A stretch of 64,000 nucleotides of DNA from NCBI GenBank assembly GCA_948329865.1, contig OX415249.1:19317545-19381544 (forward strand). Reading direction: 5' to 3'. The position numbers and the translations under genes are program-made. This stretch comes from Linaria vulgaris. Lineage: Eukaryota; Streptophyta; Magnoliopsida; Lamiales; Plantaginaceae. Shown here piece after piece: positions 10,633 to 22,682 of the stretch. The notes below the pieces were generated by a model, which saw only the letters and a program-made list of their open reading frames with translations, was not told where the DNA came from and searched no databases. How positions within the stretch are numbered: position 1 is the stretch's first letter; each line of letters begins with the position of its first letter.

Positions 10633-12253
10633 ATGGTTCGTGATAAGAAACCTCCGAAGAAGAAAAAACTTGTTGTATCGCCGCAGTATTGTGCAGCTGG
10701 CCCTGCTAGGCGGAATGCTTTCGTCATGTCAGACGATGAATCTTCTGATCCTGAAACTTCTGCGAGGGACGCGCCATTAGATGACGGTTTGGTGCAAGTT
10801 TCCGGAATCTCCGCCAATTTAAGGTTACCCCGAGTTCGTCTTCATGAACGGAACTCTCGGTTCCTTGATAAGTATGTCGTAATGCAGTCAAATATTTATT
10901 GTGGGAGCGTTATTGTTGGAGATCGCACTGCCATAGCGGAAGGTATTCGGCTGGAAGAGGATAGAATTAATGTTATGACCGTGGATCACGCTTCCCATCA
11001 AAGTATGGCTGCCAACCCTCCCCGGGTCAAAGTGACTCTGCCGCCAGCAGGCGCACCAGCTAACTATTGGCATCCTCAGGCTCGGGCTCGCTTTGAGGCA
11101 TTGGCAGAGGGGGGTTGGGGAAAGTTCCCATTCTGACCCACAACATTTTGCAGTGTCGCCCGGTGCCGGGAGTGGAGAGCTTGATCCTGATGAAGAAAGT
11201 TGTGATGAGGTCCCCGATGTGCCGGCTGCTTCGAGCTCGTCTGCTTCGGCCGCGAAGCGTGCTGCGGCTTCTCCTGGTAAAACTGATACTGACGGGCCAT
11301 CTGTCAGCAGAGCGCCATTGAGGGAAGATTACTCTTTTCTCCATGATCCTCTTTCGGAACGGTTAATTATGCGGATTGGGAATAACCATATCCGTGAAGA
11401 GGATGCTATTCGAAGCTTGGAAACTAACTATGGAAATATTGATCCTTCTGAATTGTGCCGAGATCTGGGGGTGGAATTAGCGCCACGCATATGTCTGATG
11501 CTGCTAAATTTAGTAAGGAGCTTGCCCTGTTGTTTGTAGGTTGTTACTAATGCTCATACCCTCTTATTCGTTACTAATGATTATTCGGTTCTTTGGCAGT
11601 TTGGGCACACGTTCCATGAACTGTGCAGAGATTACATGTTGCTTGGGGAGGTGCAGACTCGTCACGATGCTTTGGTGAAAGAACTGCGTGCAATGATTGC
11701 GCGTAGTGAAATTAGTCGTGATCGTGCTAACAGTCAGGCTCGTGCTACTAAAACTCAGAAATGCATTGCTCGTGATGCAGCGGGGAAAGCATTGGTCGCT
11801 GAGGAAAAGATGAAAAAGGAATTGGCTAGTAGCCAGGCCGAGACCCAACGTCTGCGTGCTAGTAATCTTAGGTTAGAGCGTGAACGCTATGCGTATCAAG
11901 AGTCCCTTGAGAACTTGGAAATTCAGAATGCGAAATTATCCGAAACTTTGGCTCGCCACGGGGTAACTGTATCTTCGCCTTATACCCAGGCAGGTGCTTG
12001 CGATTCTGTAAAGGATAGTGATTATAACTCTGAAGACTCTCCCCTCGCTTATGGGTGTACCCCGGTCTGGGCTGATATGCTTGGGACTACCGAGCCTTAT
12101 AGTGGAAGGGTGCCCGTTTGGGCTGTCGCAGGGCCGTACATTAGGGAATGTTATAGAGTCCCTCGTGCGATGCGGTATTCCCAGTTATTATCTGATCCAG
12201 AAAGTAGTAGTCCGAAATGGAATAAATACCCAAAAGTTTTGTCTCCCCGGTGA
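10633..12253 (+). pseudogene. Antisense ORF of Tat-C (basic/acidic N-terminus, coiled-coil C-terminus, probable intron)
   Basis: It runs opposite to pol between integrase and the 3' LTR, the place where Tat elements such as Grande are known to carry an antisense ORF. The N-terminus is lysine-rich (KKPPKKKK) then acidic. A frameshift near 11,120 leads to a second open stretch up to about 11,512. A short interval ending in TTCTTTGGCAG (11,599) separates it from a third stretch (FGHTFHELCRDYMLLGEV..) that is a long Glu/Arg/Ala-rich coiled coil to about residue 110, ending at 12,253. A GT-AG intron of 87 nt (11,513-11,599, phase 0) or 64 nt (11,536-11,599) would join them; TTACTAATG is a possible branch site. 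No enzymatic motif seen; function unknown. Confidence 0.6.
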
Positions 12254-13276
12254 ATGGATGAACTCGCTGACGATATTTGCGTCGAGCCCTAGAAATTTCC
12301 CGAATTTGAAATGAATGTATCTGGGCTTGGGCCCTTTCATCCGAACGATATTCAGGCCGAGTTGTTCACTGATCTTGCGAATAACGAGTTTCTTTACGAT
12401 ATGTAATTGTGTTGTCAGCTGGTGACATTCTTTGATATTGTAGCAGTTATTTCTTCGGGCAGATTTTTGTATGCGAAGTGTGCCCCATGCTATCGACTGG
12501 GAGCCGTTTTCATGATGTTCTATGAAAAGCGTTTTATTTGTAGAATTCCCATCTTGTGTAATTCTTTCTGAATATTCTGTCCTTGTCGTATAGTAATTGT
12601 GATAAACTGATGAATGTCTGGTATTTTGGGCGTGGAACCCCTCTTGTCTTTGGTTGGTGGTTTGTTACCACTCATGATTGAGAGGCGTCCCCTTTTGAGG
12701 TTCATCCCGTTATTGCAGGGAAACCGCTATCATTTTATAATCAATCCCGTTATCACAGGGAGTATTTTTCCCGTGGGTAGGGGCGCAACTCGTTACCACA
12801 GGGAACCCACTACCGTTGAGATGTTTCTGACTATGTCTCTTGGTGATTCTATCGTCGTTGAATATGTACGTCATTGAGCCCTGCAAAACATCATAGACAA
12901 GAAAAAGTTTCGCATAAAAGCTAATACGAAAGCATGAAATGACGTGCTTGTGTTATTTGAGGGATTTTCCCTCAATCTGTGAATATCTGTTTTACACTAG
13001 AAATAGTGTTTCCATAATGCTTTATCATGCCCGTCGTACCTGTTTGTACCTATAAGAGGGCGATGTGTTAAATATATATCTAGGGGGATATTCCCCAATA
13101 ATTTGTGCAATTCTCTGCACTCCTGCAATGTTCGCTTAGGACATATCCCTGCATCAAATATAAGATTGTGCCAAGCAACAAATAAAGGGGTAATAACGGA
13201 TAACGGTCGAAGGCTAAGGAAACCCAACCCGACTACGTATCCCGTTGAATAGGGAGTTAGAGGAAGTTCTTTCTCG
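12254..13276. other. Non-coding part of Tat-C with scattered minisatellite units
   Basis: No ORF of interest. Isolated degenerate copies of the CCGTTATCACAGGG unit occur at about 12,700-12,815, ahead of the dense array that starts near 13,277. Confidence 0.5.
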
Positions 13277-13760
13277 GATTGGCCCCGTTATCACAGGGAT
13301 TTTTCTTCGATTGGCCCCGTTATCACATGGACTTTTTTGAATCGACCCCGTTATCACAGGGGATTTTTCTTAGATTGGCCCCGTTATCACAGGGATTTTT
13401 GAATCGACCCCGTTATCACAGGAGATTTTTCTTGGATTGGCCCCGTTGTCACAGGGACTTTTTTGAATCGACCCCATTATCACAGGGGATTTTTCTTAGA
13501 TTGGCCCCGTTATCACAGGGATTTTTGAATCGACCCCGTTATCACAGGGGCTTTTTCTTGGATTGGCCCCGTTATCACATGAACTTTTTTAAATCGAGCC
13601 CGTTATCACAGGGGATTTTTCTTGGATTGGCCCCGTTATCACAGGGACTTTTTTGAATCGACCCCGTTATCACAGGGGATTTTTCTTGGATTGGCCCCGT
13701 TATCACAGGGACTTTTTTTTTAATCGACCCCGTTATCCAGGGGATTTTTCTTGTGAATGT
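13277..13760 (+). repeat. Minisatellite, about 15 units of 28-34 bp, in the Tat-C 3' region
   Basis: Units share CCCCGTTATCACAGGG followed by a T-rich tail. Two types alternate, one preceded by ATTGG and one by ATCGA, giving a higher-order period of about 62-65 bp. It lies between integrase and the antisense ORF. Tandem repeats in the 3' region are known for Tat elements. Confidence 0.85.
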
Positions 13761-13920
13761 GACCCGGTATCGCTCCTGGGCAGAAGCCTTCCTCCTCATC
13801 ATGATAGTTTTAATGATAGATTGGTGCTGAACCGTATCCGGTTGCCTACGTATCCCGTGCAGGGAATCAAGCCTCGCGTAGTTCTTTACATTGTTATTAG
13901 TGATTGAAATGCTGAATCTC

Positions 13921-16900
13921 TCAAGAATAAAAACGCCTGAGGTGTTGCACGTTCCATGGCCTGGGAAGGGGCTCGCCGTGCATTTCCTCGAGATAATAAT
14001 ATCCTTTCTCGTTGGCGTGGGTGACCCTGTAGGGTCCCTCCCAATTAGCTTGTAGCTTCCCCACGTGTTTACTTGCTTTCCCACTTTTCAACACCAAGTC
14101 ACCCACTTGAAAGCTCCGGAGGTGTACTCGTTTATCGAAACTTTTGGCCATTGCTGCTTTGAAGGCCACCGTCCGTTGATAAGCTTGTTCTCTTGTGGAA
14201 CCAATCATTTCTAAGTCCATTTTTTGCAGTCGTGCAGCGTGCTGCGGGTCATACTCCGCAATTCTGTATGTTGGCATGCCAATCTCAACTGGGACTACCG
14301 CCTCAGACCCGTATACTAGAGTAAACGGTGCCTCTCCTGTGGATGTTATGGGTGTAGTCCTATATGCCAATAGAATACCTGGTAGTTCGTCGATCCAACT
14401 CCTTCCGGTGGCGTGTAGTCGCCTTTTCAAATATTGTTTAAGAGTCTTGTTGGTGGACTCCACTTGTCCATTTGCTTGTGGGTGGGACACCGCAGCAAAA
14501 TGCTAGGATATTTTTAACCCTTTGCATCATACGACCATAGTCTTCCCTCTGAACTGGGTACCATTGTCCGATATCAGAACTCGGGGTAATCCAAAGCAAT
14601 ATACGATGTTCTTCCAAACAAAGTCTATCATGTTTTTCTCCGTGATGTGCATTAAAGCTTCGGCCTCCACCCATTTCGTAAAGTATTCTACCGCTACCAA
14701 GAGAAATTTCTTCTGACCTCTAGCCATTGGTAGGGGACCGACTATATCGATTCCCCTCTGATCAAATGGGCAAGTGATCTCTAGGGGCTGCATCAATACC
14801 GCTGGCCTGTGCACCAGTTTGGCATGGTACTGGCAACTCTCATAATTGCGGCGGTACAAGGTGGCGTCTTGTCGTATCGTTGGCCAAAAATATCCCTATC
14901 TTAATATTTTCTGGGCTAACGCTCTCCCTCCTAAATGATTTCCGCAACTACCTGCATGTATCTCCTTCAGAATGTATTGGGCGTCCATCGGTGATACGCA
15001 TCTCAGCAGCGGACCTTCAAAAGATCTCTTATAGAGTTCGCCCTGGTAAATGGTAAACATGTATGCCTTGTGCTTCAGCCGTCTTTGGGCGTTAAGGTCG
15101 GCTGGGAGGGTTCCATTTGCGAGGTAATCATATATCTCGTCCTTCCAACACAGGGTACTTGCGATAGGAAAAATAAATTCCACGTCGGCCCATTTTTTGT
15201 TGGCCTTTGTCACCCCGATCGCAGGCCCAGAGGTGGTCAGCAAAGTCACGTGCTTTTCCACAAAGATGTCTGAGGAACTAGCAAAATTCGATAAAGCGTC
15301 GGCCTTTGCATTTTCCGATCGAGGTATTTGTGTCAGATTGAATATTGTGAACTCGGCCGCCAATTCTTTCAATGTTGCCAGATATAAAACCATGGTTTCC
15401 TGCTTTGCTTCGAAGAATCCCGAGAAATGGTTAGCCACTAACTGTGAATCCGTGAAAACTTCCAAATGATCAGAACAGAGGGTCTTGGCCATTCTGATTC
15501 CTGCCAGAACTGCCTCATATTCCGCCTCGTTGTTCGTTATAGGAAAGTTTAGACTGATAGCAAAATCAAATTCCCTACGGTCCGGGGACACCAGGTGAAT
15601 TCCTGCTCCCCCGCCGTTTGCTGTGGAGGAGCCATCCACATGAAGTAGCCATGCTGCGGGTTTCGAACTGGGACCAGAATCCTGGCTTACATGAAATATA
15701 TGGTGGCACGAATGGTCTAAGCTGTTACCTAGTGCCTCCGCCATAAAATCGGCTAACACCTGTGCATTAATGGCCGTGCGAGGACGGTACTCGATCCCAA
15801 ATTCGCCCAATTCTATGGCCCATTTTACCAACCTCCCTGAGGTATCAGGGTTGGTCATGATTTGGCGGAGTGGTTTGTCTGTCATGACCACTATTGGGTG
15901 TGCTTGGAAATAAGGTTTCAACTTATGAGTCGTCATGATGACGGTCAGGGCAAATAGTTCAATTTGCAGATAATTCTTTTCTGCTCCGTGAAGAACACGG
16001 CTGGCCTAATAAACCGGAGATTGCTTTCCGTTTGCTTCTTTCACTAATATTGTGCTAATGGCGTTGGTGGAGACCGCTAGATATAGATAAAGCGTCTCCC
16101 CTGGATCTGGTTTCGCCAGGAGTGGTGGTGCCACCAGATACTCCTTGAACTGTTGGAACCCTCTCTCGCATTCTTTGGTCCACTGGAAGTTCTTGGCCTT
16201 CTTCAAGATTTTGAAGAAAGGAAGACTCCGCTCTGCTGAGGTAGCGATAAAGCGTCCCAAGGCTGTTATACGTCCCAAAAGGCATTGCACATCCCGTACT
16301 GAGTGGGGGGAGGCGAGATTCAACATGGCCTCTATCTTGTCTGGGTTGGCTTCAATCCCGCGCTCGTTAACCATGTATCCCAGAAATTTTCCTGCTGCCA
16401 CTCCGAAGGTGCATTTCCTGGGGTTGAGCTTCATCCCATAGTTTATCATAATGGCAAATGATTCCTCCAGATGCTCGACGTGATCATGTGCCCTCAAACT
16501 TTTAATCAAGATGTCATCCACGTATACCTCCATCGACTTTCCTATCAGGATGTAAAACATCTTCGCCACCAACCTCTGGAACGTCGCTCCGGCGTTCCTC
16601 AGACCGAAAGGCATTACACGATAACAGTATACGCCTGTGTCCGTAACAAAGGCTATTTTCGGTTGATCCTCTGTTGCCATAAAGATCTGGTGGAACCCGC
16701 TCTTGGTATCCATGAAACTAAATAAGGCGCACCCGGCTGTCGAATCTACTAGAAGGTCGATTCTTGGCAACGGAAAAGGATCTTGCGGGCAATGCTTATT
16801 CAAATCTTTGTAATCCACACACATTCTCCACTCCGCTTCTTTCTTCAGCACTAGGACGATATTGCTGAGCCACTCCGAATAGCGCAATTCGTAAATATGC

Positions 16901-17352
16901 CCTGCTTTAAGGTTTTCCACAACCTCTTTCTCTGCTGCCTCGTTCTTCTCCTTGCTAAAGTTCATCTTCTTCTGTCGTATCGGTTTGGCCCGTGGATCGA
17001 CATTCAGCTTATGCTCTATGATCTTTGGGTCGATCCCGATCAAGTCAGAATCACTCCAGGAAAATATATCGAGATTTCTTCTTAAGCATTCAATCAATGC
17101 CTTCCGAATATCGGGCGGTATTGTAGCTCCTATCCTCAACGTGTGCTCCGGTTGTCCCGTGTCAATCTCTATTATGATAAAATCTCCAGCCGGCTCCATT
17201 CTTGGTTCACCCTGATAAGGAATGATCGGCCTTTCCATCTCGGCGCGCTGCGCCTCATGATCAGGCCTCGACCTCTTGCCAGTCTTCATCACATTGGGAA
17301 TTGTCTTGTTCAGTTCCTGCCCCTCAATACTTCGCTGTCTCTTTCCTGCCAT
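13921..17352 (-). pseudogene. Tat-C pol: RT, RNase H, archaeal-type RNase H, integrase, with internal stops
   Basis: One reading frame runs from ATG 17,352 to its natural end at 13,921, broken by stops. 17,352-16,006: reverse transcriptase, with MCVDYKDLN, FMDTKSGFHQI and the catalytic YVDD (VYVDDILIKS), then the first RNase H start. 15,936-14,896: RNase H end, then archaeal-type RNase H (LHVDGSS, NNEAEYEAVLAGI, TDSQLV, ENAKADALS). 14,859-13,921: integrase zinc region (first Cys replaced, RRNYESC) and core with D (GIDIVGP), D (SDNGTQF) and E (ANGQVES), then a C-terminal domain. Stops at 16,006-16,008, 14,896-14,898, near 14,540 and near 14,505 sit in one frame; at least two are at positions where relatives have Gln. 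Protease and gag are absent upstream. Confidence 0.88.
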
Positions 17353-17385
17353 CTTGTCTGACGAGCCCCCGATCTAGAGAACCTT

Positions 17386-17405
17386 GGTTCCCACAGACGG
17401 CACCA
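17386..17405 (-). other. Tat-C primer-binding site
   Basis: Minus-strand TGGTGCCGTCTGTGGGAACC follows the LTR by one base. This form is common in Tat/Athila elements. The first ATG of pol follows only 34 bases downstream, leaving no room for gag. Confidence 0.7.
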
Positions 17406-17406
17406 C

Positions 17407-17992
17407 CGATTTGGCAATAGATCGTTTTATATATATGCGAGTCTCAGTTACAAGTGGATAGTCTGACAATACAACGAGTCTATCTCAAATCATGCCTACA
17501 CTATGTATCTCGTGTAGACTTGGTCCAGAACCTGTTACTCGAGATCAGGGATAGGTCTTCGATATGATGTCGGTGGTGATCTTTGATATGAGATCGGTGA
17601 TGGTCCTCGATATGACGTCGGTGGTGATCTTCGATATGACATCGGTGGTGATCTTCGATATGACATCGGTGATGGTCCTCGATATGGCGTCGGTGATGGT
17701 CCTCGATATGACGTCGAGGATGGTCCTCGATATAGGAGGCAGAATGCCGACGTGGGCAGGACTATGTCCAATGTCGATATCGGGTATGATATCGAATATA
17801 TCTATTCGACGTGATGCGGGATGACCGAGGCACGAATTGATTACCTTTCTCGGTGTGCGGGGTAGAATATTTATAGGCGCTGCTGGCCTATATCGAATTC
17901 TATTTTCGACGTCATATCGGGATTGATCCCCGATATACTTGATCATGGGCCGCGGTCCGAAATGGGCCCAGATGCTAGAAACCTCCATATCA
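17407..17992 (-). repeat. Tat-C 5' LTR (586 bp)
   Basis: Same length and structure as the LTR at 9,540, with tandem 24-bp units at 17,558-17,735. In the element's direction its terminal CA is mutated to CG (position 17,407), just before the primer-binding site. Confidence 0.85.
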
Positions 17993-18482
17993 CTGAAGAA
18001 GATCTTGGAGTTATCTTAAAGATAAAAGTGCAATCTACAAGCTGTGTATATCATGCCACCGCACAAAGTCGATCAAACTCTATAAAGTGGCATGTTCGGC
18101 ATCAAGAACAACTACAAGACTAGAATTAAGTTCTGAACATTAGAGAAGTAATTCTTGTAATTAGTTGGTCTTGTTTTTACTCAGTTTTATCTAGCTAAAC
18201 TAGTTGATAGGTTAGTTAGTGTCAGGATTGTGTTCCTACTCAGTGTATTTGATAAAATCGTTGAACCTTGATTTAGTGATTATTTAGCCGAAAGACTCGG
18301 CAGGTTAAATTCATGTAACCTGCTTAAAACTCATCACACTGTGCATTTACTTTCCGCTGCAAATTTACTCTATAACGAGTGTTGGGACAACACTGAATAT
18401 AATCGGTGTTGGCACAATACTCAGTGTGTACACAGTGTGTCAATATTAATAAAGGGTACCAATCCCGGTCCATACATTAACA
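17993..18482 (+). repeat. SIRE-A 5' LTR, second part
   Basis: It resumes with CTGAAGAAGATCTTGG, exactly where the first part stopped, and ends TTAACA. It has two dyads near its end (18,379-18,393 and 18,406-18,420) and the same 3' half as the LTR at 26,419-27,217. Confidence 0.85.
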
Positions 18483-18483
18483 A

Positions 18484-18497
18484 TTGGCGTCAGAGCC
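18484..18497 (+). other. SIRE-A primer-binding site
   Basis: TTGGCGTCAGAGCC starts one base after the LTR. The SIRE-B counterpart is TTGGTATCAGAGCC, complementary to initiator tRNA-Met. SIRE-A has two changes in the centre. Confidence 0.65.
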
Positions 18498-18538
18498 AAG
18501 CACCTAATTAATTGATGTTTGGATTTGGTACCATAATT

Positions 18539-20165
18539 ATGGATAATGCGAACCCCAATACTAAATACAGGTTGCCAGTACTGGATGGAACAAATTATGC
18601 CTGTAGGAAGATCAGGCTCAGGCAGTATATCAAGTCTTTGGATCTCAGGGCATGGAAATCAATCATTGTTGGCTACACACCACCAATGACAGCCAGAGAT
18701 GAGGACCATGATGTTTACCTGAAACCTGAAGCAGGCTGGACTTAAGCAGAAATCAGTGATGCTGTCAACAATGAGAAAGCTCTCAATGCCATCTTCAGCT
18801 GGATTGATTCTCACATGTTCAGGTTAGTACAATTATGTACAACTGCTAAACAAGCCTGATTGCTCCTACAAACTCATTGTGAGAGAGATGCCAGTATCAA
18901 AGAAGCTAGACTTCAAATTGCTCTTCAAAAGTTTAAAAGTATTAGAATGGGTGATGATGAGTCTGTTACTTCATATTTTGCAAAGCTAATGGATCTGTCT
19001 AATGAATTTCAAAGTCTAAGTGACCCTCTAACTAATAAACAACTTGTTTACTAAGCCATGAGAACCCTGTCCCCTAGGTTTGAGGTTAAAAAGATTGTTA
19101 TGCAAGAAGCCAGACACATGTCAACACTTAACTTTCACACTCTGCTTAATGTACTTCAAGAATTTGAAATGAACTCAGAATCACCTTCTAAACACATAGG
19201 CCTTGCTCTAAAAGCTACAGAAGAAGAAGTTGATGATGAGAATGAAATTAGTGCCTATCTAGGTTCTGTAGTTAAGAAGTTCAACAGAATTTCTTTGAAT
19301 GATAACGTCAGAAAAAGAGAAAAATGTTCCTCCCAATCTAAGGAGAAGTTTTCTGGAAAAATGGTCAAGTATTCTTTTAAAAAACCTACTGAGAGTCACA
19401 GTAAGAAACTAAAAGAACTTCAGTGTTTTGAATGCAAAGGTTTTGGTCGCTTTTCATATGAATGTGCTAATACCTTAAAGACCAAAGGTAGTTCTAACTG
19501 GGTTTGTATAGATGATATTGATGATGAGACAGGTTTAGAGGAACTACCAGAAGAACAGGTGTCTGAAGAAATTCACACAGCTGCTCTTTCTGCATAAGTC
19601 AACTGGACTGGGTGTCATGACAACACCAGGTCACAAGGATGTTGGAACAACACTCATACAGAAGACCAGAAAGAATACTTTGATAACTGGGAGGAGGATG
19701 AATACTTTGATAACTCACATTGTCTTATTTCTGAAATTAATGATTCTGAGGAACATTCTAACTTTTTCTGTTTTGGTGCGAGTGTAGTTTTGAATGAAGA
19801 GTACCTCACTGAAGAGGAAGTGGATCAAGATCAGATAGCTGATCAACTATAGGTTGTCTACAAAGAGCTGCTTGATAAGGTGAAGAAAATCACAAAAAGG
19901 GAAAATGAACTCATCAAGGAGAACAGTTTCTTGATTGAAACCATTACAGAACTAGAAAAGAACCTCACCAGAAAAGAGTGTCAAATAGAGAAGATGGAAA
20001 TTACACTTAAAGAAGCAGAGAAAACCATTGCCAAGTGGAACTCTAGCACAAACATAGTGGTCACTCTAAGTATCCAAAAAAAGGTAACCAATATATGTCA
20101 ATACTGCTATCAGCCTGGACACTTAAAACCATTTTGTCACAAGTACATGAAGTTTTGTGAATAGT
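18539..20165 (+). pseudogene. SIRE-A gag with stops
   Basis: Starts MDNANPNTKYRLPVLDG. Until 19,597 it is a single frame broken by stops at 18,743, 18,857 and 19,052. It shows SIRE-type gag (LPVLDGTNY, AWKSII, DDESVTSYFAKLMDLSNE) and a first zinc knuckle with the histidine changed to Arg (CFECKGFGRFSYEC). The 19,640-20,165 part has a Lys/Glu-rich coiled coil and a second, intact CCHC knuckle (CQYCYQPGHLKPFC). About 120 bp between the coiled coil and the second knuckle are missing compared with SIRE-B. Two dyad motifs (19,612-19,626; 19,639-19,654) lie inside the coding region. Confidence 0.85.
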
Positions 20166-20265
20166 TTAATTACAGTAGCAGTGTTGGCTCAACACCCCAC
20201 TGCAACACCAGGGGACAAAACAACAGTTTTCAAAAGAGTAGACCTTGGTCTCCAAAAATAAAAAT

Positions 20266-20782
20266 TATATGTAATGTTGTGTTCTCTACTACTCATACTC
20301 TTACTGGTGACTGGTACTTTGATAGTGGTTGTTCTAGGCATATGACAGGTAACAAAGCTAATCTCATAGAGCTTGTACATGTGTTCACTGATACTGTCTC
20401 ATATGGTGGAGGAAGCAAAGGAAATATCATAGGAATATGGGTTCTCAATGTGGATGGATTTCCTCATCTCACTGAGGTCTTGTTGGTGGATGGTCTAAAA
20501 GCCAATCTTATCCGCATCAGCCAGCTTTGTGATGATGATTTAGTTTTTAAATTTGATAAATATTCCTGTGATGTGTTTGATGATTCTAACAATTGTGTCA
20601 TGTTAGGAAAAAGATCAAAAGACAACTGCTACCGGGTAGATGAGGATGCTCAGTGTCTACATGATAAAGTTGATGAATCAGTAGTATGGCACTGAAGGTT
20701 AGGTCTTGTCCACTACAGAAATTTGGAGAAAATAATCAAGCTTGAAGCTCTGAGAGGCATACCAAAACTGAGAAGTCCAGGT
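20266..20782 (+). pseudogene. SIRE-A protease and pre-integrase domain
   Basis: The aspartic protease active site is intact (WYFDSGCSRHMTG), followed by YGGGSKGNIIG and the pre-integrase region (VVWH, a stop, RLGLVHYRNLEKI). The sequence stops being integrase at AGTCCAGGTAAC (about 20,776-20,787) and continues with the integrase-RT linker found in SIRE-B at 45,670. Confidence 0.8.
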
Positions 20783-22682
20783 AACAATGAAGATCAATCA
20801 AGACTGGCTCCAACCGGCGATGTTGTGCTAACACCAGTAGAAGATGGTGCGGACTCAACACCGGTCAATGAGATGGAAAACACAGCGAATGCCAATATTG
20901 ATCCAACACCAGAAGATGCCGAGGATGGACCAACACCAGAACATTCAGACTCTGACAATGAAGAGTTTGTTGGTGAAAGAGTTACAAGGGACACTCCTGC
21001 TCGGTTGCTGAGAGATCATCCTACTTCTAAGGTTATAGACAGTCTTACTGATGGATTAAGAACCAGAGACAAAGAAAGAGTAAATTATAGAAACATGGTT
21101 AAACTTAGTGTTTGTATGTCATCTTTTTGAAACTCTGTTACTTGCTTTGTTTCTACTGTAGAACCTAAGAATGTTAATGAGGCTCTTAAAGATTCTCACT
21201 GAATAAATGCTATGCAAGAAGAACTAATGCAATTCTCTATGAACAAAGTCTGGAAACTAGTTCCCAGGCCATCTCATGCTAATGTAATTGGAACTAAGTG
21301 GATATTTAAAAAAAAGAGTGATGAAAATGGAGTGATAGTGAGGAATAAAGCCAGATTAGTTGCACAAGGCTATACACAAGTACAAGGGATTGATTTTGAT
21401 GAAACATTTGCTCTTGTGGCTAGAATAGAATCCATTAGGCTTCTCCTAGCTATTGCGTTCTTTCCAAAAATCAAACTATTTCAAACAGATGTTAAAGGTG
21501 CCTTTCTAAATGGCTATATAGATAAAGAAGCTTTTGTTGAACAACCTAAGGGATTCACTGACCCCCATCACTCTAAGTATGTTTACAAACTTGAAAAATC
21601 CTTATATGGATTGAAACAAGCTCCAAGAGCTTGGTATGAGGGGTTGACTGAATTTCTATTATGCTTTGGTTTCACTAGGGGTGAGGATATATGACATTGT
21701 TTATTATGAAAAATAGTAAGGAAGTCTACATTGCCCAAATCTATGTTGATGATATAGTGTTTGGTTCTTCTAACCAGTCTACCTTGGAAAAGTTTGTGAG
21801 TACTATGACAGGTACATTTGAGATGAGTATGATAGGGGAACTCTACTTCTACCTAGGACTGCAAGTGAAGCAAAAAGAAGCAGGAATGTTCCTGTCTCAA
21901 GAGAAGTATGCCATGAATTTGGTGAAGAGATTTGGGTTGCTGGAGTCCAAGCCATACAAGAAACCAATGTCCACTATAGTGATATAGAAAGAGATGGTGC
22001 TGGTGAAGATGTTGACTCAACACTCTACATGTCCATGATTGGAAGTCTCCTGTACTTATTAGCCACCAGACAAGACATAATGTATTCAATGTGTGTCTGT
22101 GCCAGGTATCAGGCAGCACCAAAGGTATCTCACTTAACTGCTATTAAAAGAATCTTAAGATACATTTTTTGTACTGTTGGGTTAGGAATCTGGTATTCTC
22201 ATGATACAAATTCAAGTCTAGTTGACTTTAGTGACAGTGACCGGGCATGGGACTTAGATGATAGAAAATCCACTAGTGGGGGATGTTTTTATCTTGGAAA
22301 TAATTTGGTCTCTTAGTACAGTAAGAAACAAAACTTTGTCTCTTTATCTACTACTGAGTCAGAGTATATTGCAGCTAGCAGCTGTGTAACCCAACTGATA
22401 TGGCTGAAACATATGATTTGTGATTATGGGTTAACTAGTAATACTCTACTAATGTTTTGTGATAACTTGATTGCTATTAGTATTTCTAAAAATCACGTGC
22501 AGCATTCAAGAATTAAACACATAGATATTAGGGATCACTTTCTAAGAGATTTGGTTGAAGATAAAACAATCACAATTGAACATATTGAAACCAACAACCA
22601 ACTAGCTGACATGTTTACCAAACCATTTGACTTTGAGAGATTCTTCAGTTTGAGGAAGGCTCTAGGTATGAGAGTGTTGTGA
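20783..22682 (+). pseudogene. SIRE-A linker, reverse transcriptase and RNase H
   Basis: The linker is acidic and repeats TPVED/STPV/DPTPED/GPTPE, partly encoded by CAACACCAG copies of the dyad half-site. RT begins near 21,200 (WKLVPRPS, GTKWIFKKKSDENG, KARLVAQGYTQV) and includes the catalytic YVDD (IYVDDIVFGSSN, about 21,741-21,776). RNase H has DDRKSTSGGCFYLGN and ends KALGMRVL at 22,682. Stops occur at 21,127, near 21,200, 21,692, 21,985 and 22,314. Confidence 0.85.

Larger units (their letters stand above)
9540..17992 (-). mobile_element. Tat-C: Tat-lineage Ty3/Gypsy element nested in the SIRE-A LTR
   Basis: It has 586-bp LTRs at both ends and a 5-bp duplication, CTGAA (9,535-9,539 and 17,993-17,997). 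On the minus strand the order is LTR, primer-binding site (17,405-17,386), pol from 17,352 to 13,921, a minisatellite region, an oppositely directed ORF (10,633-12,253) and the 3' LTR. An archaeal-type RNase H after RT places it in the Tat lineage. Gag and protease are missing and pol contains stops, so it is not autonomous. Confidence 0.88.

Noticed and set aside
13279..13656. 125-codon plus-strand ORF
   Set aside because: Repeat-encoded; frame persists only because the unit lacks stops.
13277..13760. CRISPR-like array of short repeats
   Set aside because: Units are contiguous and vary along their whole length, with no constant repeat plus unique spacers, and lie in a plant retrotransposon. 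It is a minisatellite.
20783..21130. Separate gene encoding an acidic TP-repeat protein
   Set aside because: It is the integrase-RT linker of SIRE-A; the same segment is continuous with integrase in SIRE-B.
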